From NCBI GenBank assembly GCA_944472135.2, contig OX235262.1:53416440-53480439 (forward strand): a DNA stretch of 64,000 nucleotides, in the 5' to 3' direction. Source of the stretch: Trichobilharzia regenti. Lineage: Eukaryota; Platyhelminthes; Trematoda; Strigeidida; Schistosomatidae. Shown piece by piece: positions 1-11,257 of this stretch (position 1 is the stretch's first letter; each line of letters starts with the position of its first letter). The position numbers were made by a program, and so were the translations under genes. The notes below the pieces were generated by a model that ran no database searches, had not been told where the DNA came from, and worked only from the letters and a program-made list of their open reading frames with translations.

Positions 1-461
1 CGCAATAGCTGATTGAATCTACACCTCATCAGACATACAAACTGTAATAAAAATACCGTCTATATACTGTGATTCCAGTCTTTAGAGAACCATTAAACTT
101 TTCTGACTATAGTGATTCAGTAGTGTGGTCTCACTTACACACATACGATGGTGAATGTATTCAATTTCGTTTGTGCATTTGTTATGCATCTTCATCATAT
201 AACGACGCTTTATCAAAGTTATTATGTGTATTAGTATTGCTATGCACTCTAACCTGAATCAAATGAATCCTTTTTACAATCTTACTGGATTTCATTTAAC
301 GTCAATACCTATATGGCAGTCCACTTGAACCACTGGCCTAACTTGTTTTCTACCAAGTGAATTCTGATTTCCCCCTTGATTGTTTGAAAAGAGATGTTCC
401 GTCTCTATTAAGATATCTGTCCCTAGTACGGACGCTTCAGTGGTGTCTTTGAACTAACTTG

Positions 462-640
462 AAGTAATTCGTTGGGTATTGACTAGCAGTGGAATCCAGA
501 AAACTCATTTCATCTTATATGGGACTCTGCAGCCAGATGTACCTACATTCTCAGTGATTGGTAGTGTTCCCACTGTGACTCGAACCTAGTACGCATCATC
601 TCAGACGACAAAACGTTATCCACTAGACGACTTGGGTCAA
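462..640 (-). mobile_element. Smalpha-type hammerhead SINE, degenerate
   Basis: On the minus strand a tRNA-like head (cgtctagtggataac for box A, ggttcgagtc for box B) is followed by gtacatctgg, gagtccca, gatgaaatgag and ctggattccactgctagtc. That is the layout of the Schistosoma Smalpha SINE. Confidence 0.75.
486..546 (-). ncRNA. Degenerate Smalpha hammerhead fold
   Basis: The stem I arms catctgg and ctggattcc and the GAAA box are kept. The first core box reads CUGCAGA instead of CUGANGA and stem II is weakened, so cleavage is unlikely. Confidence 0.55.
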
Positions 641-1154
641 GAGAACCACCGATGTGCAAAAGGAACTGCTTTAAAAAAAATTAATAATTGATGCTTGTTC
701 CATAAACTGTTACATTCGCGATCTAAATGGTCTGGTGTGTCTGAAACGATGTGAACTAGGTTTGAGTCTTTGAAAGAACACACTCGCTCACTAGGAATGC
801 ACGTATATTTAACCGATGAATCTGAAATATAACGAATTGTGCATCCCGGATTCCGCTGCTAGTCATAATGTTGTTTTTATTAATTCATTTAAATCCTAGA
901 ATTACTTTTCGTCCTCAAGCCAGCTATCAAAATGTTATAATCTACCTCTATGGATTTTTCGCAGAAAATGGGAAAAAACATAATAGATTAATAGAAAGTG
1001 CTCTGGATAGAGTATTATGACCGTTAATTAATTTGTTTGAGGCTCCTAAACAAGCAATAAATGCCTAGCAACAGAATACACTGAGGATTCTGGAATATAT
1101 TTTAATATATTTTTCAGAATGAAGTTGTTTTAACTATTATTACTATTTGGTAGG

Positions 1155-1480
1155 ATGAAGGATTTCATCATGAGTTCACATCAGTTACAGAACCACTGAG
1201 AACCTTTGGAGTACTAGGCAGCTGTTTCGTCCTAGTTTTAGATCCTTCCGCATCAGTACACACCCACCGCTAGTGTTCGAACCCACAAGCTTCAGGCTAC
1301 AAGGTGAGCTCGTAGACCATTAGGCCACTGAGACCCGATCCAATGGCCAATTCATGACATAGCGCGACCACTTTGCAGTGTCTTCTTCGATGAGTAACTG
1401 TCCTCACTTTCGACCTGCCGGTCACGGCTTCCCACTAGAATCCTAGATAACTGTCTGAATAAGGCCAGTCACTAGTGAGT
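1155..1480 (-). mobile_element. SINE-H (tRNA-Thr-like head plus hammerhead)
   Basis: A full-length-like copy. The minus strand holds a 5' extension, tRNA boxes (ggtctacgagctcacctt, gtgggttcgaacac), a hammerhead region ending gacgaaacagctgcct and a 3' part tgatgaaatccttc. The second core box GAAA is kept; the first is changed (cugAuGCGGAAGG). Confidence 0.8.
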
Positions 1481-1589
1481 GTTAAATCAATTTTCAAGTA
1501 TTGGTTTTGTAGGGATGCTTTTGCTTGGTTGGAGGGTTTCGTCATGAGCTGACATCAGTACAGCAGGTTGAAGGTGAGGCAGTAACTCA

Positions 1590-1850
1590 TTGAAGAAGAC
1601 TTTGAGAAGTGGTGGTGCTGTATCATGAACTAGCAGAAGTCAGAATTCATAGGGTGGCCATCGGATCGGGTCCCAGTGGCTTAATGGTCTACAAACTCGC
1701 CTTGTAATCAAAAGGTCATAGATTTGAACCCTGATGGTGTGTGCGTACTGTTGTGGAATAATCCCAAACTGAAACGAAACAACTGTCAACTCATAATGAA
1801 ATCTCTCAACCAATAAAACAAAATCCCTACAAAACCAATAATTCAATATT
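1590..1850 (+). mobile_element. SINE-H, plus copy facing the previous one
   Basis: It reads gtcccagtggcttaatgg, cgccttgtaatcaaaagg, atttgaacc, gtgcgtactgttgtgg and aaacgaaacaac, ending aaatccctacaaaacc. It belongs to the subgroup with gttgtgg in place of ctgaag. It is preceded at 1500-1560 by an inverted 3'-end scrap of the same family. Confidence 0.8.
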
Positions 1851-2073
1851 GTTAATGCAATACATTTATTCCCATTAATGAATTTGAACAAAGCAAGAAC
1901 CACAGTTTCGCAGGATAAAATGGTACCATCATTTATTTCATTACCTTCTCCCCAGCTGCTTACAGGCCAAAGTCATTATTAAATCGATCTCGAAAAACAA
2001 TTTTAACACACTTGCACAGAGTTCATTTTAAACAAAAATCAATCGACCATTATATGCGTACAGTAATAATATA

Positions 2074-2076
<3 letters not shown>

Positions 2077-2112
<36 letters not shown>
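2077..2112. repeat. (AT)n microsatellite
   Basis: An AT run of about 35 bp just left of the Penelope GIY-YIG scrap. Confidence 0.95.
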
Positions 2113-2118
<6 letters not shown>

Positions 2119-2146
2119 ACAATAGTCCGAACAATAATGGTCACAC

Positions 2147-2440
2147 ACATTGGAAACTTTTCGGCATTACGTCTTCAAATGAAAGAGAGATGAAAATATC
2201 CAGTTCCAAGGGCAAAAAATGACTAATGACTCTTCCTTTCTGAACGCACAAATCAAGTTTCAGGCACTTGATAGAAATGGCTTCAGCAAACTTAAGGAGA
2301 ATTGGGCTCTTTTGCCTATTGATTATTTTGAACGATTTTGTGACGTCCACCTCATGACTCGTGTCAAGGAGATGTCTGGCGATGTCACTGTTTAAAGCAT
2401 TTCTTCCCTTTAGACATAAGCTTTTTGAGACATGTTCAGT
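2147..2440 (-). pseudogene. Penelope-like GIY-YIG C-terminal fragment
   Basis: The minus strand encodes SDIARHLLDTSHEVDVTKSF, then LLKFAEAISIKCLKLDLCVQ and FLPLEL. This is the C-terminal half of a Penelope GIY-YIG domain (H-D-F, L-EA--I---KP-LCVQ-). No RT is nearby. It differs from the large element at 60341-62270, so it belongs to a different lineage. Confidence 0.7.
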
Positions 2441-3615
2441 CAATCACAGATATGCCCTTCTTTCTTTATTCTTTTGCAATAATGTGGCTTGCTGACTTCA
2501 ATCATTTATGTGTATTGCTACTGTGTTGTTTATTCCTAAGCTTCTGTGAAATTCCTAACAGAACTATAGATTATTTATCTAAGGAATATACTCAGCCTTA
2601 CTTATGGTCAGTGAAGAATAAAACCTGATTGTCACTTATATGCAACATTGGACGACTATAAGTTCAGTTTAAACACATCGAAATATTTAATGAAATGACA
2701 AATGTAAAATTGACTAGAAGAATTAATTTTATTACAATAAAAGGGGATGGTTTTCCAAATGGTACAAAATACGCAGCTAAAAAGATTCTATATAGGAATT
2801 AATCTACTATCAACGGAAGTTACTTTCTCCATCTAAGATATCTTTCCAAAGTTGAACACTTTGTATATCAATATAATATGAATGATAATTAATATTGATG
2901 AAACAAATAGCTCACTGTCTGTTTGCTGATTAAATCTCATCTGTCTAGACTTTAGTATGCATAAATTACTATCATATATAATGAAATAAATAAGCCACTG
3001 CATACTTTTGACCAGTAGACATTTGATAGGATTTTCCTTTGGCTTAAGAGGTATTCTGTTTATTTTGATTCTTTACTGTTCCAATCTATAGGAACACAAT
3101 CTACCTCTCTGAGTCATATTTGTTGACATGATGTATTTGTGTCTACATCTTCTGCAGATGAAACAAGCTGGTTCTCAGCAAAATAAAAAAGACAAATAAA
3201 TTTGTAACATACTAAGATTTATTTCATCAATGTCACATTGTCCTTGTGTTTTTCTCTTTTTTTTAATTGCATATATGTATGTACTAAACATGAGTTAAAC
3301 CAATTCTTATAGAATAATTGGTTTTACTTTACTTTACTTCTTTAAAAAATTCTCTTTCAATTTCTTTTTGTGTTTTTTTTGACACATCGACTCATCCAGA
3401 ATATCTATGCATAAATATGGTATGAGATTTTGCCTTACTCACAGAAATATATATATATATATATTCTATATAAAAAGAATTATGTGACTCAGAATTTTAT
3501 CTCCTTTCTTTATCGAGTCCGACAGATACGAAACGCTAAATAATTAATTTCAATTATTTCTGTGAGACTAGTCATAGTAGTGTGGAAAACAGAAAGCCGT
3601 TATTTGGCCTAGTGA

Positions 3616-3616
<1 letters not shown>

Positions 3617-3648
<32 letters not shown>

Positions 3649-3650
3649 TA
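3617..3650. repeat. (AT)n microsatellite
   Basis: An AT run with one C interruption close to the 5' truncation point of the LINE fragment at 3721. Confidence 0.93.
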
Positions 3651-3720
3651 CGTAAAAAATGGTGATTGTAATACCGCAAATTGGCCGAAGTTATATTATA
3701 TAGATATACATATATACAAA

Positions 3721-4165
3721 CGTAAAGTCAGTTCTTCTATACGGGTCAGAAACTTGGCGGGTCACAAAGAATATTTCCAAAAGGCTGCAGACCTTTATCA
3801 ACAACTGTCTTCGCTCAATACTGAAGATCAGATGGCCGGAAAGAATCACCAACAAGGAATTATGGGAACAAACAAAGCAAGAACCAATCGCCCAACAAAT
3901 ATGCAGGAGAAAGTGGAGATGGATCGGACCTCGCTGAGGAGACCGCCGGGTGACATCGCGCGCCAAGCCCTCGAGTGGAACCCGAAAGGGAAGCGGCGTG
4001 TGGGACCTCCAAGGGTGACATGGAGGAGATCGTGTGAAGAGGAGTTGAAAGAATATGCATTAACATGGATGCAGGCGAAAAGTATAGCAGAAGACAGAAG
4101 AAAATGGAGACGTGCAGTTGAAGCCCTATGTTTCACTAGGAACCCAAAGGAGCAATAATAATAAT
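3721..4165 (+). pseudogene. SR2-like RTE LINE, C-terminal coding region and 3' tail
   Basis: The frames read [15 protein letters not shown], then [20 protein letters not shown] and RKWRWIG. After a one-base shift comes LRRPPGDIARQALEWNPKGK with RRVGPPRVTWRR, ending in a diverged tail and NPKEQ. This is the C-terminus of RTE-type LINEs. The 3' end is gaagccctatgtttcactag, then gaacccaaaggagc and a short (aat)n run, as expected for RTE. It is 5' truncated near an (AT)n tract. Confidence 0.85.
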
Positions 4166-4587
4166 AATATTATATAGACTGTAGGATACCATCTCAGTAG
4201 ATGCATGAACAATAGGCTCATCTTGCTAGATAGAAACACTAAATTCTGTCTCTGCTATGATCATGGGAGTAGATTGAACTGAAGAGTTCTGAAATAGGAC
4301 GAAGGACTTTTTCACTTTTTTCCTAATTTTCAATGATTCTAAAACCTAAGTCAGTTAGTTATTGAATTTAAAATGACGACTTTACTTTGCTATTTATTTT
4401 GGGTAATGCAATCTGACAAACATAACTGAGATACATTGACTGTAATGAAAAATGGCTTGTAACTATATTGAAGAGGGAATTGAATTCCTACATAGTCACT
4501 GTTTAGAAATATTTGAGTATTCTTCACTGACTGGTTCCATATCAAATCTCCAAATCGATTTTAACGCTGATATATATTTGATTTTCT

Positions 4588-4965
4588 ATAGTTGGTTTGT
4601 AAGGATTAGTTTTGTTTTTACAAGTTGATCACAGACTGGTATTGGTTAGAGAACCATTGAAAACCCAGGGGGTACCGAATACCTTTTTCATTCTAGTTTG
4701 AGATTCTTCCACAACAGTGCGCACTCACCACCAGGGTTCGAACCCAGGACCTTCTGGTTACAAGGCAAGTTCGTATACTACTCAACCACTGGGACCCGAC
4801 TCCTCAATGGTTCATGAATTCTAACTTCTACCAATTCGTGATTCAGCGCTACTCCAACCAATGTCGTCGGTGGAACGACCATCCTCACACGTAACATCTG
4901 GGTGGACCTCACTTGTCACGACTTCTCATTAGAACTACAGGAAACTTCAACCTGTAGCAAGTCAC
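4588..4965 (-). mobile_element. SINE-H, near full length
   Basis: The minus strand reads, in order, caagtcactagcggg at the 5' end, the tRNA-like head (gggtcccagtgg, cttgtaaccagaagg, gggttcgaaccc), gcgcactgttgtgg and a 3' end aatccttacaaacc. The ribozyme region is of the gttgtgg subgroup. Confidence 0.8.
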
Positions 4966-4984
4966 TAGCGGGGATCAGATTAAG

Positions 4985-5152
4985 TTTCTATGGTTGGTTT
5001 ATAAGGATTAGTTTTGTTTTTAGCAGTCGATAGCGGATTGATATCATTTAGAGAAGTATTGAAAACCGGCAAAGAGTGCTGGGCAGCTGTTTCGTCCTAG
5101 TTTGAGAGTCATCGGCAGTAGGCACCCATTGGGGTTCGAACCCAGGATCTGC
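4985..5152 (-). mobile_element. SINE-H, truncated minus half of an inverted pair
   Basis: It contains the 3' part, the ribozyme part (gacgaaacagctgccc on the minus strand) and the B box gggttcgaacccc, then ends abruptly at 5152 at a junction with plus-oriented SINE-H sequence. Confidence 0.75.
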
Positions 5153-5154
5153 AA

Positions 5155-5240
5155 ATGATTCCCAAACCAGGATGAATCAGCAGTGCAGTACTACTGGTTT
5201 ACAGTGGTTCTCTAACTGATATCAACTCGTAAAAATCATT
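5155..5240 (+). mobile_element. SINE-H, 3' part, plus half of an inverted pair
   Basis: It reads cccaaaccaggatgaatcag, cagtactactgg, tggttctctaactgatatc. It pairs with 4985-5110 as a foldback. Confidence 0.7.
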
Positions 5241-6159
5241 GATTTTGATGAATTATTTTGTTATAGACGATTTAAACTACTTGACAGTCCTACCTATGAA
5301 AGTCGTATTCAATACAGGTTTGTGGTGACCCTTTTTTTCCACATTGGCAACCAAATTCATAAGTAGTAGAAAGATTTTACGCAACAAGTATGAGTTCGAG
5401 AATTCTACAATCACTGTAAAACTATAAGCGGCAAAATATGTTATCTCAAGTGCCATTTTCTAGTTAATGTCTCATCACTTGATACAAAGATGAGTAAATA
5501 AGACGGATTTATAGTGGTTTTATTGATTTCAAGGTAGATCTCTTCACAACCTGACGACGATTGCGGAAACAGCAGGGACCACGAAACACTGAACATCTGT
5601 TTTACTTCCATTTGCCACCCATCTGTGTTTCACCAACCCTTCAATGGCATAGTGATTATTAGATGATAATCTTTGACTTTTCTCTCTCAAAACCAGTAAC
5701 TAAGACTCAAGAAAAATAAGATGAGTACTTCTTTGTCTCCAGTAGTATCTGTGTGTGTGTGTTTCTAAATTTGCCTTGAAAATAAAGTCTCAAAGAAAGG
5801 GAAATCGAATATATTTCCCTCATAAGTCCAATATTATGATACTCTCATTGTCCACATTTTACTTCCTATCACCCTGGAATGTGTAGTTGAGTAGCCATAT
5901 GATTTCAGGTAGGTGAAAATCAACAAAGTTGTCAAATATAAGCCAATAAGTAATGAATAAACAAGGAAGATGAACAAAGTGAAAACAACTATAAATTCTT
6001 AATGGGGTAAGGGTAGAAGCTGTGGAGAGGTGTTTTCGCGCATACTGTGATAAACATCACAACAGATATTCAAGCTGTATAGAAAATTTATGAAAACACC
6101 TATGAATCGGCTAACAAAACATTTAATACGATTACAGCATTCTTCTAGGCATCTAATAC

Positions 6160-6352
6160 AAATACGAGCTAGCCTTGTAATCAGAAAGTCCTGGGTTCGA
6201 ACCCCGGTGGGTGCGTACTGCTGAAGAGTCTCAAACTAGGACGGAACAGCTGTCCACCACTCCCAGGTTTTCCAGTGGTTCTCTAACTAATATCAGCTCA
6301 TAATGAAATCCTGTAACCGATCAAATCCCTACAAACCATCACTTGAATACAA
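6160..6352 (+). mobile_element. SINE-H with near-intact hammerhead
   Basis: The head cttgtaatcagaaagtcctg and gggttcgaaccccgg precedes the ribozyme. The 3' end reads gaaatcctgtaaccgatc then aaatccctacaaacc. Confidence 0.85.
6212..6266 (+). ncRNA. Hammerhead ribozyme fold of SINE-H
   Basis: GUACUG precedes the intact core CUGAAGA, stem II is GUCU with GGAC around a CAAACUA loop, then GGAA (consensus GAAA) and CAGCUGUC. The stem I return strand is CCAC instead of CAGUAC, so stem I is weakened in this copy. Confidence 0.65.
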
Positions 6353-6865
6353 AATCAAATACCTGAAGAAACTCAAGTCGTAATTGACTCACACATGTAT
6401 GTAATGTGTGGTGTTGTGAAGATTTATCAGTAGTACATAGGCACGGATTCATAAGAAGAAGCCATAGTAGAGAAAAAACCATTCTAAGTCAATGACTGCA
6501 GAAGTAGAAGGGTAAAGTCGTCAAATTTCAATTTACTTTACGTTGTGGTCGGGAAATAATATTATTGGTAACCTGTTTTCTCAAGTTTTAACCTCTGAAA
6601 AACGTGTAACCAATCAGAACAGTTTACTATCCGCTGACTTAGCCAACCATAAGTGTGGTTAAAAATGTAGAAATGTGGTATGTTTTTTTTTTGATAAAAA
6701 AGTCCATCACCAATGCTCTTGTCTTCTCCCGTTACATGCATACTGAGACAAAAGAGTGGCAAGTTTGATTTGAGATAACTTTTATCCTCGCTTTTACAGC
6801 CAGATAATAAAATGGAGCGTTAACAATATAGACACTAATCTAAGCACCATTCAATAAACATTTTT

Positions 6866-7100
6866 TTATCCCTTCACGTTTCCAGTGGAACATAGGGCTT
6901 CGAGCTAGTGGCTTGAAGTTTCTGTAGCAGTGTTTATTTTTTTACAGGCTGGGGTTGCTAACCTCATGCCTAACTTTTCCTCTTTACCAGCTTTAATTAT
7001 GGCTTGGCGAGGTGAAGGAGTGCGTTGGCGGCCGGGGATCGAACCCCGGATCATGTGCATGGTCGGTAAGCGTCCTAGCTGCTGTGCCATCAATGCACCT
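6866..7100 (-). mobile_element. SINE-E (tRNA-Glu-like head, RTE-like tail)
   Basis: The minus strand starts with a tRNA-like head (gatggcacagcagctagg for box A, ggggttcgatccccgg for box B), passes through a body with agcaaccccagcctgtaaa and aacactgctacagaaac, and ends gaagccctatgttccactgg, close to the SR2-like LINE 3' tail. Confidence 0.82.
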
Positions 7101-8213
7101 TCAATAAATATAGTACTCCTAAATTAGCAGTATTCATAAGATTGAGCCCATTCAAAATCTAAGACTAAAAACACTGACCACAATAAATGCAGAAAAAGTC
7201 TTCGTGAATAGGTAAAAGAAGAGCCAAACGGAATCACTCTATCGATTCCCTGACTATGTGAAAAGTCATTTCTCAAAGTAAACTTGCTCACTAAAATGTA
7301 CAGCTGATGATAATTAGTCATATCCTTAAATTTACATAGTCTAGGTGAATTATTTCTAGAATTTTTTGCATTTTTGTTTTGTTACTGTGGTATCTATTTT
7401 CAATAAAATTTGAAAAGTGCCACAGAAAATAACAACTAAAATGTCATTAACATGAGTATATCATCAAAGGAGACCGACATGTAGAAGAGTTATTTTATAT
7501 TTTTCAAAAATCATTATCACAACTGGACAATCATTAAAATAATTAATTAACTGGAATAATTGAATGACTCATACATAGAGTTTGCATGTGCTCAAATAAA
7601 GTTTAAACATGAAAACACCTCATTAAAATAGAGACAAAAATCTAATTATACTAGTAACAACACATCAAACAGAACACTTCCGACAATTTCGCTTGTTTGT
7701 TTGTTTGCTTGCTGGTTTGTGAAGAACTCATAATTACAACAGCAGTCCCACCTATCTTTCTTATTTACTCAATATGACTTTCACCAATATAATACCACGT
7801 CACTGAGATGTAAACTGTAGTCACCATCTATAGATTTTGTTTAAGATCGTGAAATACATTCACTTGGCTATTATTAACCAATAGCCATGTTTCTACCATT
7901 TCATACAAATTCTTATGTTTATTATAAAAGTACTTTGCTTAGTGTATTTTTGTCTGTACTTATTCAACATTAAATGGCGCCAAAATATACATGCAAGCAT
8001 TACTATCATCACTATAATCAAATATAATACACCCAAACATTTATATTCAACCTTTTTATCGTATATAAATACAGTTACTTAATAAATCATATCGGTTGTA
8101 CGTACGATGAATAGAACAAGAGATCAGAAAGCTGTAAATATATATATATATACATATATATAAAACAGCAGGGAAATGCAAAATCACACATGGTAGACAC
8201 ACATTTGACTTAC

Positions 8214-8520
8214 CTTTTAGTTAAACTAGTCGTAGAAGTTTTTGCTCTACGACATCGGCTTAACAGAACCATTGTAATAACAATCATAATAACTAATGCA
8301 CCGCCAAGTACACCTCCTAGGATAATCCAGTGGATATTTTCAGTTTCAATTAATTTATTATTATTATTATTACTAGTATCAGTGTTAGACTGTAATTTTA
8401 ATAGGCTGTTTAATTCCTCTTCATTTGGAAATGGTATAAGTCTGTCTAGTGGTTCATCAATATCGTGTAGATTATAATAATTTTTAGAGAATTTGATTAT
8501 GCCTCCACCAGTTCCATCAG
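8214..8520 (-). CDS. DCC: Exon: juxtamembrane, transmembrane helix and start of tail
   Basis: The acceptor ttatacag precedes 8520 and the donor gtaagt occupies 8213-8208. Phase 1 in; it leaves after two bases of a codon. The product joins FYTPN to ADGTGGGIIKFSKNYYNLHD, continues through an extracellular stalk with an Asn5 run, then a hydrophobic helix of about 24 residues (WIILGGVLGGALVIMIVITM VLL) and the stop-transfer residues SRCRRAK, then a Ser/Thr-rich cytoplasmic start (TSTTSLTK). The opposite strand has an open frame here, which is a shadow. The exon is isolated by a 23.5-kb intron upstream. Confidence 0.88.
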
Positions 8521-9039
8521 CTGTATAAGGATAAAAATATATAAAACGGATAAGATTAGATAATTTAAAAAAAGTTAAATGTTGAATAGTATAATTAGTC
8601 TACATTGAATATTTATCATGTTTTAGATACGAAATGTGTTAAATATTTATACTTTATTTATAATATACTTTTTCATCGATAGAGATAAATGAGTATATTA
8701 TTAATGTAGTTCTGAGTGAAAAGAGAAATATGTGAATGAAGAAAATCCCGAGCGTCCGTTTCACCCGCTAATCAAACATTTCGATGCCTTTTAACAGTTG
8801 AAAGTTAAGTTTCATGATTCCATCATAATACATGATTCATCTGAATATATTTATATATATATATATATATTTGTCAGCTTGGAATATATGTTGTGTAGTT
8901 AACTGCTTTTGTAGCGAGGTCACGAAACTGATATTCTTTGGAATTAAGCAAACGGAGAGAGTGTAGTAATCTAGAAGAGATACGCACCTATCCTGTATTT
9001 TTCCTCTTTTTTTGTTCTAAGAGGAACACAGCAATTCAG

Positions 9040-9122
9040 GTTTTAAGCTTTTATCGTGGGGTGGGATTGCTAGCTTCACGATCAACTTTCCTTCTCTATT
9101 TAGCGTACTACTCGCTAAGCTA
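9040..9122 (-). mobile_element. SINE-E body fragment
   Basis: The plus strand reads cgtggggtgggattgctagc, then caactttccttctctattta, matching the body of other minus SINE-E copies. The head and tail are absent. Confidence 0.45.
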
Positions 9123-10324
9123 GGTTCAAGCATGAACGTACAGGAATCAAGTCTCTACCATTTGTGTGGTTGACATAAATTCTATCATTTAGCCATTGAC
9201 GCACAACCATCGTGTACACTATAATAATATCCCCTATTAAATACGTTGGGAAACGATAGTGTCGCATGGTTCACTACTAGGAAAACTATTAACGGATGAC
9301 ACTATTATATGATGCTAGCTTTAGTTCGAATCCATTGTTGTTCACTTCCTAAGTATTTTCTTATAGATAGCTAAAATAGACTAAAGGTAATGTAAATTAA
9401 CTTTGTACAGAATCCTTTGATTCTATAATGGATATTGTTCTCAAGATGACAGCATCAAAATACCCGTAAAAATTGAATATTAAATGATAAAAGATTTGGA
9501 TAATCACAGTACTAAAAGATGAGTATTTTAGACAGCTGCTCATATCTTCTAGACGCCGAAATATTGGTTCAGAAAAATACTAACTCAGTACCAGTGAGTT
9601 TATATTCAATTTCAAGAAGTTTATGTCATAAAATAGTCTTCATGGTGTGGTTTTCAAATGCACTACAAATTAAGAGCCAATTTTAGTGTGATACCTGAGT
9701 TATTAATTTTGTCTGTAAATCTCATTTTATACTTCAGAAGTTCCACACTCGTTCATGCAGATGAAATATAATAGCTTTAACACATGAAATCCCTGATGTT
9801 CCTGAAGAAACTACTTTTCTTGTACATTAAGAAAAGTCGTGACGAAAATTCGATACACATACTGTTTTTGTGGTTAACTGATTTATTTCAAGCTGGGCTT
9901 CATCTTCAACAATAGTCCTTAGAGAATAATTGAACATCAAGAAGCAATGAACAGCCGCTTTCACGTTGTTTAGAACTTAACGATAATACCGACATACATC
10001 TATACTGAAAGTTGACTACAGGTATTGTCATGTTAATTGGGGAACAAAATAACATGCAGAATTTAATAGCATAAGAATTCCCGTCGCTTAAACATAGTGC
10101 AGTCGATCCTCACAGAGTGAAATGAAACAAATGCATCTAGTATCTGACTACAGTTTCCCAGGGCAACACTACTTTATTTAACATTATTTCGAGTAATATA
10201 CTGATACTAACAGACTATTTCTTAAAAGAAGTCCTTAAACCATAATATTTATGTAAAGGCTTGGATTCCTATTCATTAGATAGACAGTGGTATATATGTG
10301 GTGAGGGCTGGCTGTTAGTCGAAA

Positions 10325-10580
10325 TTGGTGGACAGCAATTTACGTCAATGTTTATGTCCCCAATATTGGTCGTGAGAAAAATGAGAACAAAAGCTTTGCG
10401 TAGGCAGATACAATTAACATGTAGATGATCTGACATTCAAGAAACAGCCACAAAGAGATGCAAGGTTAACTTTCCGTAAGAAACAGCCAGTCAGAAGACT
10501 GTGTTTTTCTGCTAACAAAAATCTATAATATGTAATGAAAACCTATAAATATGTGTTGATTTCTTTAATAAACGACCTGT
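10325..10580 (+). repeat. Dispersed repeat with TATA-like box, copy 1 (LTR-like)
   Basis: It matches 17340-17595 in ordered blocks: aatttacgtcaatgt, aatattgg-cgtgagaaaa, ttaactttcc, cagaagactgtgt and a promoter-like cctataaatatgtgttgatt. This arrangement would suit a solo LTR, but no terminal TG/CA or target duplication was proven. Confidence 0.45.
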
Positions 10581-10754
10581 TGCCTGGCTTAGGTTTGGGA
10601 AGATTAAATTACGATTTAAGCCAAGGAAACGTTAACCTAATGAAGGCAGCATTAGGGTTAGTTCAAGTTGGTGTGCTATTGCTAGGGTTAGAAGACCTAA
10701 ATAAATACATGCAAAGAGGGTGTTTAAATTTCTCTGTTATGCACTGTGGTACAG

Positions 10755-10903
10755 TATAATTCTATTGCGGGTAAAATTTATTCTGATAAAGTCTAACACT
10801 GCTATAAAGTAATATTTATTGATGACGTTTATTGCCTAGTAAATATTACTGCATAACACTGTGAGACTTTATCAAAATCAATTTCACCCACAACAGAATT
10901 ATA
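10755..10903. repeat. Hairpin element with 66-bp inverted arms (MITE-like)
   Basis: The arms 10755-10820 and 10838-10903 are inverted copies, aligned without gaps and with about 11 differences, around a 17-bp loop. Both ends read tataattct. Such a foldback of about 150 bp is typical of MITEs, but no target-site duplication or parent transposase could be assigned. Confidence 0.75.
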
Positions 10904-11215
10904 ATCTGTTGATACTCCAACTTAAAGTTGAGAGCTATTTTTATCAAATGTGAGAGAAAGGTATCCTCTGTAACACTTTTTTTAAGTTTTTATGCATTTC
11001 TTTCACAAATATGTGTATTCCATACACAAAAATGCTTCATTCACGTGATTGGTGCATTCCAGGCCATTCGCTGATTGGTAGTTAGTGGTGCTTTGTCACT
11101 TTGCCATGTCATCACAGACTGTCATCATCAACAACCCTTCGTGCTTCCCATAGTTTCGTTTGCCTTTTTTGTGAATTCAGTTCATTGAACAGCAGTAACT
11201 AATAAATAACCGGTG

Positions 11216-11257
11216 AGAATTCAATCCATTTACGATATAAAATGGTCATTGAATTCT
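11216..11257. repeat. Short imperfect palindrome
   Basis: Arms agaattcaat and attgaattct flank inner arms ccattt and aaatgg, giving a 42-bp foldback with a small loop and two unpaired bases on one side. Confidence 0.7.

Larger units (their letters stand above)
1..8213. other. Downstream intron or 3' flank of the receptor gene
   Basis: No exon of the receptor tail could be recognised here; the intron that follows the transmembrane exon probably runs through it. It holds a degenerate Smalpha element near 462-640, SINE-H copies at 1155-1850, 4588-5250 and 6160-6352, a Penelope GIY-YIG scrap at 2147-2440, the 3' end of an SR2-like LINE at 3721-4165, one SINE-E at 6866-7100 and (AT)n tracts. Stretches 2640-3600, 5250-6150 and 7110-8200 show nothing beyond AT-rich sequence. 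Confidence 0.6.

Noticed and set aside
8190..8477. Plus-strand open frame of 95 codons with a Leu run
   Set aside because: It is the antisense of the transmembrane exon; the minus-strand reading has splice sites, a stop-transfer signal and a matching phase.
9280..9350. Possible Smalpha tRNA-like head
   Set aside because: Only a ttcgaatcc box and vague similarity; no ribozyme part follows.
10600..10700. Telomere-like ttagggtta strings
   Set aside because: Only two isolated, non-tandem occurrences; not an interstitial telomere array.
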